In this document: positions 16,457-25,946 of the stretch, one piece after another
How positions within the stretch are numbered: position 1 is the first letter of the stretch
How the letters are laid out: each line of letters begins with the position of its first letter
Source: Thermoplasmata archaeon
Lineage (GTDB): Archaea > Thermoplasmatota > Thermoplasmata > Thermoplasmatales > Thermoplasmataceae
DNA length: 57,511 bases
Assembly: GCA_021850505.1 (NCBI GenBank)
Contig: JAJZLW010000020.1
Span: 1 to 57,511 of the forward strand
Direction: 5' to 3'
Made by a program: the position numbers and the translations under genes
Notes under the pieces: model-generated
Told to the model about the DNA's origin: nothing
Database searches by the model: none
Seen by the model: the letters and a program-made list of their open reading frames with translations, nothing else

Positions 16457-16925
16457 TCAGATTAGTGACTGTCCCTTATCTTCGATGCTTCTGATCTGTG
16501 CAATCTCCTTCCAGAGCCTATGATATAGAAGGTTTTCCGTCACATGACTGGAACCTGATTGCAGATTGTTGGGCTCTGAATATTCCCTAGACCCAGTCTG
16601 AGTTGCTCCTATCAACCGTCTTTATCTTTTCACGCAGTTCCGCGAATCAATCTATACTGTTTTTAATCCTCCCATGATGCGCCTCCTTTGCGGCTTAATG
16701 CATAATGAGAGGCGTGTTTAATCCACTCCGGAGCATTAATTATCCTCCCTGTCTGTATCCATATACTTGAGAAGAATGATAAGACTCGCTGACGACTATG
16801 ACTTTCTCCTTAGAAAAGAAAGTGCCTATTAGCGATAATGATCATGACAGATTCAATGTCAAGCAAACCTGAACCTGCAGTCATCTTTTACTGCCCTTAC
16901 AGCATTCAATGGCTGCTTTGCAGTA
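16457..16925 (-). pseudogene. heavily frameshifted gene remnant filling the 16.4-16.9 kb gap
   Basis: On the minus strand, coding-like pieces follow one another in changing frames: QPLNAVRAVKDDCRFRFA, then DIESVMIIIANR, then FFSKEKVIVVSESYHSSQVY, then IINAPEWIKHASHYALSRKGG, then ELREKIKTVDRSNSDW, and finally a 52-residue reading frame from TTG 16615 to the stop at 16457 ending LWKEIAQIRSIEDKGQSLI. Each piece has normal amino-acid composition but they are separated by stops and shifts, as in a decayed gene. The family was not recognised. No intact gene lies in this stretch. Confidence 0.5.
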
Positions 16926-16961
16926 AATTTATTTATAGCAATTATCTACCAAAACTCGAAT

Positions 16962-17366
16962 ATGCCGAAAAATGAGACTAAAAAATTGGATAAACAAGAC
17001 GCGGAGCTTTTACTAAGATTGAATGAATTCCAACAGTCAGAGAGAGTTTTTAATGGATGGGCTTTTTCCCAGTTTGAATTTAATGCGAAAAATTGGGATG
17101 ACTTTGTGAAAAAATATCCTCCTGGAAGTAAAGGTTTTGATTCATTCTACTCAGTAGGACATTTTCTTGAACTTGCGGGTGTTCTGGTTAAGCACAAATT
17201 GTTGTCAGAGGATCTTTTTTTCGATACTTTCTGGTTTGAACCCATCTGGAAAAACTTTGAGCCTGTAATTGTGAGCATGAGAAAAAAGATGAAGGAGCCC
17301 AGTTTAGAGGAGAATTTTGAGTACCTTTATAACAGGCTGCAAGAGTGGAAAAAAAGCCGAAATTAA
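16962..17366 (+). CDS. DUF4760-like hypothetical protein
   Basis: A 134-residue, mainly helical protein with Trp/Phe-rich segments: SVGHFLELAGVLVKHKLLSEDLFFDTFW, followed by a long C-terminal helix ending WKKSRN. The first block resembles DUF4760 proteins, which have no known biochemical function. A TTTATTTATA element about 28 bases before the ATG and the lack of a Shine-Dalgarno suggest a leaderless message. It is the first gene of the A+T-rich island. Confidence 0.6.
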   Translation: MPKNETKKLDKQDAELLLRLNEFQQSERVFNGWAFSQFEFNAKNWDDFVKKYPPGSKGFDSFYSVGHFLELAGVLVKHKLLSEDLFFDTFWFEPIWKNFEPVIVSMRKKMKEPSLEENFEYLYNRLQEWKKSRN

Positions 17367-17492
17367 ACTTCAATATTTAATATGTCGGAGCGATATTATA
17401 AATTTAGTATTTATTTGTGGTGAAACAGTTTGATGTATATCGAGAAACAATGGGATCAGGCATGATCCTATATTTTCTTATTAAGGGGTAAT

Positions 17493-19844
17493 ATGATGAT
17501 GTCAGAAAAAGGAACCGAACCAAGAAACAATACTGATGGAACTTTTGAATTGAAACACATAAAGATAGAAGGAGATCTTGACTTTAGATCAAAATCTTTT
17601 AAATCTAAATGTGAGTTGTACATTGATGCGAAGAGAACCTCTGTATTTAGGATTGAAGCCGTTAATTTCTTGATTAACTCAGTTAAAGTCAACGGGAAAC
17701 CTGCAGACTATATATATGATGGGAAAGACATTACAATCAGAATTTCCGATAATTTCAGCGACTTAAAAATGAAAATCACAGTAGATTATGCAATCGTCGA
17801 TCCGCCTTTAGGGATGTATTTCATAACAGAAGACAAATATGGTCCTGATATTCAGCCACAAGTTTGGACATTAGGCGAGGGTCAGACTGAAGATTTTCAG
17901 GTTAGCGAAGATAACAAATATTGGTTTCCATACATCCCCGGCCCGGATAGGAAGTGTACGTCAGAAACAATCATTACCGTGCCCAAAAAGTACTATCTCG
18001 TGTCCAATGGAGATCTTTTAACTGTTAAGGATATTCAAGACAAACGTGTATATCATTGGAGAATGGATCGGCCTCACTCACCATATCTTATTTCACTGGT
18101 ATGTGGAGAATTTGATTTTTTTGAGGAAACCTACAAGAATACTAAGCTCATGTATTTGGTCCCAAAAGGCAGGAAACACGACATTGAAAGAACTTTCTCT
18201 ATAACGAAGGAATTATTTGAATTCTATGAAAAATTCACAGGAGCCGAATATCCTTTTAAGAAGTTTTCCCAAACATGCGTTTATGAGGCCACGTTTGGCG
18301 GAATGGAAAACACTACCGCCAATACCTTAACTGAAAGAACATTGCATGATGAAATAGCTCATATTGATTTCAGCAGTGAAGAAAATGTTGGACATCACAT
18401 GGCACATCAATGGTTCGGCGACTTAGTTACATGCAAAACATGGGAAGACGTATGGTTGAATGAGGGTTTGGCAAGTTTCTTATTCGCCTCTTTCGTCAGG
18501 AACAAACATGGGGCCGACGAGTACTACTATCATCTTTTAGATAAACTGGACGCATACTTAAAGGCAGAAATACAGCGAGGAGTTAGTGAGATTTGCACCA
18601 CTTATGGTACTGCCCCAAAAAAGTCATTCGATAGATATTCCAGTGAAAAAGGAGGGCTAGTGATGTGCTCCTTATTGAACCTGTTAGGAGAGGAGAGGAT
18701 GCACCGTGTTTTGAAATCATATTTCTCAAAATTTATGTACAGCTCGGCCAGCACAAAAGATCTTGAGCAAATAGTTGGTGAAGAATCAGGTGTGGTTTCC
18801 GACGGATTTTTTGGCCAATTTATTTACTCTAAAGGATACCCCGTACTGAATGTGACCTATTTCTATGATAATTTACTGCATATCCTTAATCTTTCGTTCA
18901 GACAGAAGCAGTCAATAGCCAGGGAGTACCTATTAAACTTTAAAATAATTTTAAATTTTAAGACAGGCAAATCGACAGAAATTCCTGTTACATTATATAA
19001 TTTTGAACAAGAAGTACGATTGAACATCAGCGAACGACCAGAGTTCATCTGCGTTGATCCTGACATATCTATCGTTGGAATAGTAGATGTAGAGGAAAGT
19101 TTTTCAGAGATGAGATCAAAAACAGAAAATGACACTCATCTTGTTTGTAGGATAAGAGCAATAAGGAAAATGGCATATTTTAACAATAGCGAATTTACTG
19201 ATACATTAAGTCGAATAATATCAAATACGGAGATACATTGGAGCATCGCTGCGGAGTCATCGAGTGCCTTGGGTAGAATAGGAGGTAAAGAAGCGTTAAA
19301 TATTCTAATAAAAAATGCTAAACACCCTAATCCAAAAGTAAGAAGGGCGATAGTACGGGCGCTTGGAAATTTCAGGGAAAAGGAATCTCTCGAAGCAATA
19401 TCTATGATCTTGAGTAAAGAGAGAAGTTACTACATTCGGGGCGAAGCTCTCAATTCGGCTGGAATGACTGGTCGTGAGGAAGCCATGCAAATTCTTTACA
19501 GAGGCCTATTTGAGTACTCACATGAAAATGTAATAACCTTAGGAGCACTGAGGGGACTCGGTGCTCTAAGGACAGAGGCATCCTCTAAGATTGTATTGAA
19601 TTATATGCGCCGAACTAATAATAAAAAAATGATACTAGCTTCAATTGGCGAGCTAGCATCTTTTTTGAATCTTCAGGAAATACGGGATGAAGTATTGTAT
19701 CATATAGTCAACGGAGACAAGGAGGTTTGTGACAAAGCTATGTCTGTTGCACTGAATTCTGGCGATCCCCTGTTCGTTTCCACTGCAAAAGACAAGTATT
19801 TGTCCAGGTATTTTAAAGAGTCATACAAAGCAACATTAGTATAA
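17493..19844 (+). CDS. M1-family aminopeptidase homologue (tricorn F2/F3 type) with altered active site
   Basis: A 783-residue protein with the whole M1 layout: N-terminal beta saddle, the substrate motif GGMEN (269-273), the zinc region and a helical C-terminal domain with HEAT-like units (KEALNILIKNAKHPNPKVRRAIVRALG). The canonical HExxH reads HHMAH: His301 and His305 remain, and the third zinc ligand Glu324 is at the right 18-residue spacing (WEDVWLNE), but the catalytic Glu is His302. The catalytic Tyr of the Y-x-K-G motif also appears replaced, the sequence there being YSSEKGG with Ser384. So zinc and peptide N-terminus binding may persist while hydrolysis should not. Three ATGs in a row follow AAGGGG. 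Confidence 0.85.
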   Translation: MMMSEKGTEPRNNTDGTFELKHIKIEGDLDFRSKSFKSKCELYIDAKRTSVFRIEAVNFLINSVKVNGKPADYIYDGKDITIRISDNFSDLKMKITVDYAIVDPPLGMYFITEDKYGPDIQPQVWTLGEGQTEDFQVSEDNKYWFPYIPGPDRKCTSETIITVPKKYYLVSNGDLLTVKDIQDKRVYHWRMDRPHSPYLISLVCGEFDFFEETYKNTKLMYLVPKGRKHDIERTFSITKELFEFYEKFTGAEYPFKKFSQTCVYEATFGGMENTTANTLTERTLHDEIAHIDFSSEENVGHHMAHQWFGDLVTCKTWEDVWLNEGLASFLFASFVRNKHGADEYYYHLLDKLDAYLKAEIQRGVSEICTTYGTAPKKSFDRYSSEKGGLVMCSLLNLLGEERMHRVLKSYFSKFMYSSASTKDLEQIVGEESGVVSDGFFGQFIYSKGYPVLNVTYFYDNLLHILNLSFRQKQSIAREYLLNFKIILNFKTGKSTEIPVTLYNFEQEVRLNISERPEFICVDPDISIVGIVDVEESFSEMRSKTENDTHLVCRIRAIRKMAYFNNSEFTDTLSRIISNTEIHWSIAAESSSALGRIGGKEALNILIKNAKHPNPKVRRAIVRALGNFREKESLEAISMILSKERSYYIRGEALNSAGMTGREEAMQILYRGLFEYSHENVITLGALRGLGALRTEASSKIVLNYMRRTNNKKMILASIGELASFLNLQEIRDEVLYHIVNGDKEVCDKAMSVALNSGDPLFVSTAKDKYLSRYFKESYKATLV

Positions 19845-20163
19845 TTTCTGAAAGGAAAATCAAAAAAATAACATTTATAATAGATGTGTCAACGCATTTA
19901 AAAAAAATTAAGACAGGATTGCAGATTTTTGAGAGATTATTAGGAAATGGAAGCACAAGAAGATAATGGATCAAACAGAATGCATGACAGGTACAACAGA
20001 TTCATTATACAAAGTATCTAGGACCTCATGAATCCATTTGTTCCTGATGAACTGGAAAGTTCCAAATGAAGAAAACAACGGTGGAAAGAGAGGTTGTTCA
20101 TTCAAGTCCACCGGTGCGTTCATGCATTCCATGCAAAACTTATGTCAATGTACAGTAATCCCT
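19845..20163. other. non-coding stretch, possible gene debris
   Basis: About 320 A+T-rich bases between the M1 homologue and the C45 hydrolase, which converge. The only open frames are short; the clearest is 20066-20158 on the plus strand (30 residues, MKKTTVEREVVHSSPPVR and on). Nothing recognisable; it may be the remains of a mobile element. Confidence 0.3.
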
Positions 20164-21501
20164 TCAGTTAAGTATATTCATATCTTTATCGAAGGAGAGC
20201 TTTCTCCACATTCCATTACAGGGGTTCCCAAGTGACACGCCTATTTCGGTATACTGTTCAACTGCGTCTGTCTTGTTGTTAAACTTGACTACTAAAGATC
20301 TTACAGTTCCTCCAAAAGTTCCTGCGTATTCCATGTGTCTGCAAACCGTGTTTTCACTCGCAGACTCTCTTTTCGCTAAGGAGTCATAATGATCTGACAT
20401 TATTTTAACCCCCTCGTCGAAATCTATTTTACCATATTTTTCTTTCACGGCCTTCTCGATGGACAGGTATCGATAATCACCAGTAACCGGATGTTTTACT
20501 GTTACAAGATACGGTTCTAGATCTGAAGCGAGTGTTTTGCCAGCTGATACAATCCATTGTTCCGAAGCGTCTGGAAATTTAGCAAAGCCGTGGTGTTTCG
20601 GAGTTGCTTCAACTATTCTTGTACCCTCTTTTTTGCTTGTAAAGCACCAATTGATAAGTGTTCTGTTTGGTACTGAAAGAAACCTGTTCACTGCGTCACT
20701 CGTACCATCTGAATACTGACCAAGCCACCTGAATAAAAACCAACTTGGAACACCGTCGTCTGCCATCTCTTCGTTCTTCATGACATCAGAGATGCCAGTA
20801 GAACAACTAAAAGTATTTGCAGAATTGACGACGCTATGATAACCAATATACCCCGGAACAACTGGTGAAACAAATGCTTTACCGTGTTTGGGTTTTGCCA
20901 CTTTTAATGCAAGGAACTGATCCATGTATCGTCCGCCATCGTCATTATGAGCTGCGACAAGAGAGCCGTCCTTCGTAGATTTCCCCCATGCGCTGAAAAA
21001 AGAGCAGTGAAGCGGGCTTTCTTCAGTAATATCGTCAGGCATCAATGGGTAATGCGATTCCGGAGATGGTAGGGTGTACATTATATCAATATTCAGGTTG
21101 GTGAGCATGAGATCTTTGTATTCCACGCCTGAGGCATTAGCCATACTGGCCACCTCATCCAAATATGACGAGTCTGTATACTTTGTAATACTGTCTTCCG
21201 CCATTCCTATGTAATCGTTTGCATTGACGTGAGCCTTTTCGAGGATTGACACAAGTTTTGGAATGTTAAACCTAACAACTTTTCTGATAATATCGGCTGT
21301 AGCTCTACCGAATTGTTCACCCATCTCTGAAGCGTCTCCTTCAACAAAAACTAATGGTATGTAACTTTTCCATGGATAAATCTCTGTTGTTTTGGTAAAT
21401 ACGCTTCCATACTTCGTCCGCTCCACTTCTTCACCCAATCCGTAACGACTGGAGCTTGGATGGTTTACTTTTTTGGTGTTGTTTGTTCCCATATTTTTCA
21501 T
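20164..21501 (-). CDS. C45-family Ntn hydrolase (acyl-CoA:6-APA acyltransferase-like)
   Basis: A 445-residue protein of the C45 group, in which a precursor cleaves itself before a Cys that becomes the N-terminal nucleophile. The N-terminal block PLVFVEGDASEMGEQFGRA matches the pro-region, and LHCSFFSAWGKSTKDGSLVAAHNDD gives the likely nucleophile Cys166 followed by the family's Asn-Asp motif. Relatives hydrolyse or transfer amide-linked acyl groups (penicillin side chains, peptides, N-acyl amino acids). There is no signal peptide, so it should act in the cytoplasm. It is divergent from the ABC importer, sharing a 98-bp promoter region, and may process what the importer brings in. Confidence 0.8.
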   Translation of the reverse strand: MKNMGTNNTKKVNHPSSSRYGLGEEVERTKYGSVFTKTTEIYPWKSYIPLVFVEGDASEMGEQFGRATADIIRKVVRFNIPKLVSILEKAHVNANDYIGMAEDSITKYTDSSYLDEVASMANASGVEYKDLMLTNLNIDIMYTLPSPESHYPLMPDDITEESPLHCSFFSAWGKSTKDGSLVAAHNDDGGRYMDQFLALKVAKPKHGKAFVSPVVPGYIGYHSVVNSANTFSCSTGISDVMKNEEMADDGVPSWFLFRWLGQYSDGTSDAVNRFLSVPNRTLINWCFTSKKEGTRIVEATPKHHGFAKFPDASEQWIVSAGKTLASDLEPYLVTVKHPVTGDYRYLSIEKAVKEKYGKIDFDEGVKIMSDHYDSLAKRESASENTVCRHMEYAGTFGGTVRSLVVKFNNKTDAVEQYTEIGVSLGNPCNGMWRKLSFDKDMNILN

Positions 21502-21599
21502 CTGTTGGGATTATATAGCGTTAATGAACTTTACTGTCTTTGTGTTTTGTTCTTTTTTAGGACATAATATTTATTACGATCCTTCACTTTGCGCTCTCC

Positions 21600-22631
21600 G
21601 TGAACTCTGGGACTTTATTTTTTATAATCCGGAGAGTAATTTATGCAATTTTTACTTTGATCATTCTTATTGTGTTCCTCTTTTTACTAATTCACATCAT
21701 CGCTCCAAATCCACTTGAATTGGCAAGAATCTATGCTGGAAATCCACATATTCCAACCACCACCCTTGAAAATATTGTTAAAAGATATGGATTGAATCAG
21801 CCGGTATACATCCAGATTATTAGCTATATTAGTATGATTTTTCACGGAAACTTAGGCATGGATCCAATTTACAACGCTCCTGAACTAACATTAATTGGAA
21901 CCTTTTTTCCAATCACGCTAGAACTCGTTTTTCCAGCAATAATTGTTGCTGTATTACTCGGAATTTTTACTGGGGCAATTGCAGCTTCGAGAAGGGGGAA
22001 ACCAACCGATTATGGTGTTAAAATATTATATCTTAGTTCGTGGGGAACGCCTCCCTTTTTGGTTGCAATTTTACTTCAACTTGTAGTAGCCTATGATTTA
22101 AAGTTGCTTCCGGCTGTAAACATGGTAAATCCTATTCTTACTGCACCTCCGTCTGTGACCCCTTTTCCTCTATTAAATGCAATTTGGGCTGGTGACTGGA
22201 CATATTTTGTGAGTCTAATCCATCATATGATACTGCCTGCAATTGCGTTAGCTACGATTAGTTTTGGTATCGTAACAAGGCTCACTCGAGCCTCTATGCT
22301 GGATGTAATGGAAACAGATTTTTTCAGGCTGAGCCTTATGAAAGGGCTTTCACGAAAAAAAACTGTTTATGGGGTAGCATTAAGAAACGCTGCTCTTCCC
22401 CTTGTAACGCTGATCGTCCTCCTTTTTGCATACTCCGTAGCAGGAGCTGTAGTGATCGAGGATATTTTCGACTATCATGGCATGGGCTATTTTATCGTTC
22501 AGGCAATTGACAATCTTGACTATATCGCGATTCTGGATACAACAATAATAGTGGGAATAGCAATAATTATTGCTAATCTAATAGCGGATGTACTTTACGG
22601 TATACTAGATCCAAGGGTGATTTTAGAATGA
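21600..22631 (+). CDS. ABC peptide-type importer, permease subunit (DppB/OppB family)
   Basis: A 343-residue protein with six membrane segments and the cytoplasmic coupling loop near RASMLDVMETDFFRLSLMKGLS, matching the EAA motif of DppB/OppB permeases. It starts at GTG behind an AATATTTATTA promoter element. First gene of a tight operon: it overlaps the next permease by 4 bases. With the following genes it forms an importer for peptides, or for other solutes such as oligosaccharides, as some archaeal members do. Confidence 0.9.
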   Translation: MNSGTLFFIIRRVIYAIFTLIILIVFLFLLIHIIAPNPLELARIYAGNPHIPTTTLENIVKRYGLNQPVYIQIISYISMIFHGNLGMDPIYNAPELTLIGTFFPITLELVFPAIIVAVLLGIFTGAIAASRRGKPTDYGVKILYLSSWGTPPFLVAILLQLVVAYDLKLLPAVNMVNPILTAPPSVTPFPLLNAIWAGDWTYFVSLIHHMILPAIALATISFGIVTRLTRASMLDVMETDFFRLSLMKGLSRKKTVYGVALRNAALPLVTLIVLLFAYSVAGAVVIEDIFDYHGMGYFIVQAIDNLDYIAILDTTIIVGIAIIIANLIADVLYGILDPRVILE

Positions 22632-23560
22632 TTGGGGACGCATCGCAAGCATTAATAAACAAAACCCAACAAGATTCTCCAAAAAAAGTCTCCTTATTAA
22701 GGCTAATTATAAAAGACAGGAGTGCCATGGTTGGTTTGATTATCATATCAATCTTTTTTGCTTGGTCGATAATCCAGGGGTTCTTAGAGTTTATTTCAAA
22801 CTTTGGAAATTATACCTCTTTGGGATACATTCTACTCCCTCATGATCCTTTTCAGCTTAACCCTTTTGCATCTTCCCTCCCGCCCTCAACTCATTACCTT
22901 CTTGGTACTAATTCATCGGGGGAAGATATTCTTTCGAGAATTTTGTACGCAATTCCAAGAGACGCATTCATTGCTGTCATAGTTGTCGGAGTCTCCATTG
23001 CTGTAGGAGCGGTTCTTGGTATAATCGCAGGATATATTGGGAGGTTTGTAGACGAGATCGTAATGCGCATTACCGATGCATTTCTTTCAGTCCCGCCTCT
23101 AATTTTGGTTATAGCGGTATCAGTTATACTTAATGAGTCCTATTTTGCTGCAGTAGTGGGTCTGCTTGTTGTGTGGTGGCCAATTTATGCTAGGTTTTTC
23201 AGGGGAGAGATATTGAAAATTAAGAGACTTGACTATGTTCAGGCTGCAAAGCTGAACAATGTAGGAATGTTTTCATTTTTTTTCAGGTACCTTTTCATGA
23301 ATAGCACGGACCCGATTATAGCATATGCCGCACTTGATTTTGGGAACGTAATTCTAATGTACTCTACTTTAGCATTCTTGGGAATTGGACTCAGCCCTCC
23401 CATCCCAGAACTCGGATCGATGGCAGCTAACGGAGTTGGAGCTCTTCCGATGGATTGGTGGTGGGCACTAGCGCCGGGATTCGCAATCCTAATCATTGTC
23501 ATCGGATTTGTACTTGTGGGGGACAGGATGCAGGATATAATAGCCAACAGAGTTAATTAA
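22628..23560 (+). CDS. ABC peptide-type importer, second permease subunit (DppC/OppC family)
   Basis: A 310-residue permease with the N-terminal DppC extension (LLRLIIKDRSAMVGLIIISI), the conserved LLGTNSSGEDILSRILY block, and the EAA loop ARFFRGEILKIKRLDYVQAAK. About six membrane segments. It overlaps dppB-like by ATGA and precedes the ATPase gene by 11 bases. Confidence 0.9.
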   Translation: MIGDASQALINKTQQDSPKKVSLLRLIIKDRSAMVGLIIISIFFAWSIIQGFLEFISNFGNYTSLGYILLPHDPFQLNPFASSLPPSTHYLLGTNSSGEDILSRILYAIPRDAFIAVIVVGVSIAVGAVLGIIAGYIGRFVDEIVMRITDAFLSVPPLILVIAVSVILNESYFAAVVGLLVVWWPIYARFFRGEILKIKRLDYVQAAKLNNVGMFSFFFRYLFMNSTDPIIAYAALDFGNVILMYSTLAFLGIGLSPPIPELGSMAANGVGALPMDWWWALAPGFAILIIVIGFVLVGDRMQDIIANRVN

Positions 23561-23571
23561 CAGGTGGAAAA

Positions 23572-24537
23572 GTGTTACTTGAAATATCAAAAATGAGTGT
23601 ATCATACAAGACTATTCTTGGAGAGTACAAAGTTATCGACAATTTAGACTTCAAATTAGAAAAGGGCGAGAAGATTGCGGTTGTTGGGGAATCCGCCTCC
23701 GGCAAATCTACATTAGGACTTGTAATAGCAGGAATGCTACCCCCCAATTCCAAAACAACCGGCTCAGTAATGTTTGAGGGGCGAGATATGCTCAGAATGA
23801 ATGAGAAAGAAAAAACCTACCTTCGTGGCACATCTATTTTCATGATTTTTCAAAACCCGCTTAACAGCCTTAACCCGGTTAAAAATATAGAATTTCAGCT
23901 TATGGAGTGTGTGTCGCTTAGGAACCAGAAACAATCCATTAACAGTTCAAGAGAAACTATGCTCAAAGAAGTAAATGATACGCTGGTAAAATTGAGAATG
24001 CCTGATCCTTCTGCTATAATGAAACGCTATCCGCATGAGCTTTCCGGGGGACAGGTGCAGCGGGTTGTGATCGCCATGGCACTCATTTTAAAACCTAAAC
24101 TTCTCATTGCAGATGAACCAACTACAGCACTTGATGTAACTATTCAGGCCCAATTTCTGGAACTGATTAGAGAATTGAATAACGAACTGGGAATGTCAAT
24201 CATTTTCATAACTCATGACATAGCACTCGCCAATGTAATATCAGATAAACTCATGGTCTTTTACGGGGGACGGGTGGTGGAAACCGGGGAAACAGCCAGG
24301 TTAATAACCGAACCTAAACATCCATACACTGTTGGTCTAATCAAAAGCATTCCATCTAGTTCAAAAGAAAAGCAAAGACTGTTTTCCATAATTGGTGCTC
24401 CTCCTGCTTACTTGAATCTGCCAAATGGTTGCAAATTTAGCCCGAGGTGTAACAAAGTTATGAACAAATGTGTTTTGGAAGAACCAAAATTGACTCAAGT
24501 TGGAGAAGACATGGTGAGATGTTGGTTATATGAGTGA
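23572..24537 (+). CDS. ABC peptide-type importer, ATPase subunit (DppD/OppD family)
   Basis: A 321-residue ATPase: Walker A GESASGKST, signature LSGGQVQR, Walker B LLIADEPTTALD, switch His in THD, and the oligopeptide-type C-terminal extension with Cys-rich GCKFSPRCN and CVLEEP. It starts at GTG with AGGTGG upstream. The extension is specific to Dpp/Opp transporters and supports the assignment. It overlaps the second ATPase gene by 8 bases. Confidence 0.92.
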   Translation: MLLEISKMSVSYKTILGEYKVIDNLDFKLEKGEKIAVVGESASGKSTLGLVIAGMLPPNSKTTGSVMFEGRDMLRMNEKEKTYLRGTSIFMIFQNPLNSLNPVKNIEFQLMECVSLRNQKQSINSSRETMLKEVNDTLVKLRMPDPSAIMKRYPHELSGGQVQRVVIAMALILKPKLLIADEPTTALDVTIQAQFLELIRELNNELGMSIIFITHDIALANVISDKLMVFYGGRVVETGETARLITEPKHPYTVGLIKSIPSSSKEKQRLFSIIGAPPAYLNLPNGCKFSPRCNKVMNKCVLEEPKLTQVGEDMVRCWLYE

Positions 24538-25471
24538 TATTTACAGGTTTGAGAATGTCCAGAAATACTATTTAGCGAAAAAGAGAGGCATTATAGAAAC
24601 TATATTCAGAGAAAAGCCTATTTACGTCAGGGCCCTAGATGGGGTTTCACTATCGTTATCTGAAGGGAAAATTACAGCTCTAGTGGGAGAAAGTGGATCC
24701 GGAAAAACTACTGTTGGAAAAATTATGGCTACATTGGAGGTTCAGACTTCAGGATCAGTATTTTTCAGAAACAAAAAAATCTCAAAAGAAGATTTCCCAA
24801 CAATAAGAAAAAGCATTTCGATGGTATTTCAGAACCCATCTACTTCTCTAAATCCTAGAATGAAGGTTTATGGAATAATTTCAGAAGCACTTAACGAGCA
24901 GAACGAGTTGAAGATCAATGAAGCACTTACCAGTGTTGGCCTAAATTATAACGAAATAAAAGATAAACAAGTCAGGGAGCTTTCAGGAGGACAAATACAA
25001 AGGATCGCGATAGCCAGGTCTCTCGCTAAGCGCCCCGACCTAATTATTCTTGACGAGCCAACGTCTGCTCTGGATGAATCAGTCCAGGCACAGATTCTTA
25101 ATATCCTGGCCGATCTATATGCTTCATACCGCTTAACATATCTTTTTATAACTCATAACATAGAAGTGGCTAAGTATCTATCTGATGAGATAATGGTACT
25201 TTACGCAGGCAAAATAGTTGAAACCGGGAAAGCAGAAGACGTTATTCAGGAGCCTCAACACCCATATACTCAAGTTCTTATGAAATCTGTTCCGTCAATA
25301 ACGTCAAAGACATTAGTTGCCCCGAGTGGAGATGTACCAAGCCTAATAGATCCACCAAAAGGCTGCAGGTTCCATTCGAGATGCCCTTTTGTAATGGAAA
25401 GGTGTAAACAGGAAGAACCTGTACTTTTCCCTAACAAGACAGGCACAGTTGCTTGCTGGTTATATGAATAG
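24530..25471 (+). CDS. ABC peptide-type importer, second ATPase subunit (DppF/OppF family)
   Basis: A 313-residue ATPase: N-terminal VRALDGVSLSL, Walker A GESGSGKTT, ELSGGQIQRIAIARSL, Walker B LIILDEPTSALD, and the C-terminal GCRFHSRCPFVMERC Cys cluster of Dpp/Opp ATPases. It pairs with the preceding ATPase as a heterodimer. All four importer subunits overlap or nearly touch. Confidence 0.92.
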   Translation: MSDIYRFENVQKYYLAKKRGIIETIFREKPIYVRALDGVSLSLSEGKITALVGESGSGKTTVGKIMATLEVQTSGSVFFRNKKISKEDFPTIRKSISMVFQNPSTSLNPRMKVYGIISEALNEQNELKINEALTSVGLNYNEIKDKQVRELSGGQIQRIAIARSLAKRPDLIILDEPTSALDESVQAQILNILADLYASYRLTYLFITHNIEVAKYLSDEIMVLYAGKIVETGKAEDVIQEPQHPYTQVLMKSVPSITSKTLVAPSGDVPSLIDPPKGCRFHSRCPFVMERCKQEEPVLFPNKTGTVACWLYE

Positions 25472-25874
25472 ATCAATAGAAAAAACTTTGTTAAAAGGTA
25501 CAATTCTACTTCTATTATTTTCCCTCTTTCTTGAGATCGGGCCGAATTCTATATTGAATTATTTAGAGTTTGTTTTGATATGGTATATACTATTAGTCAT
25601 CTACATTCGGATAAAACTTTCAAATAGATATGTCGCTGGGGAGGAATCAATCCAAACTTTTAACATGTTTGGAGGTAAAACTCTCAAATATGACGCAATT
25701 AACTTAGTATTTGTTAGAGTCGGATTTCTTCAGAAACGTTTTGGATTGTCTACGGTTTTCATTATTTCTACTAGGTTCAACATTTTAATAAGAGACGTGG
25801 AAAACGGGCAAAATATTGCTGACAAGATTAATAAGAAACTGAATGAACTCAGGCCGCCTGAAAATATAGTATAA
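25464..25874 (+). CDS. small membrane protein with a PH-like (bPH2-type) domain
   Basis: A 136-residue protein: two membrane segments close together (about 12-35 and 36-55), then a soluble part NRYVAGEESIQTFNMFGGKTLKYDAINLVFVRVGF that resembles the beta strands of bacterial PH-like DUF304 domains, and a final helix. It overlaps the end of the second ATPase gene, so it belongs to the importer operon. Role unknown. It is convergent with the binding-protein gene. Confidence 0.6.
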   Translation: MNRSIEKTLLKGTILLLLFSLFLEIGPNSILNYLEFVLIWYILLVIYIRIKLSNRYVAGEESIQTFNMFGGKTLKYDAINLVFVRVGFLQKRFGLSTVFIISTRFNILIRDVENGQNIADKINKKLNELRPPENIV

Positions 25875-25946
25875 GAAGATGATTTTGATCTTTAATTAAG
25901 AAAACGTTTAAAAATAGAAAAAATAATAGTTGAGAATAAACGCCAT

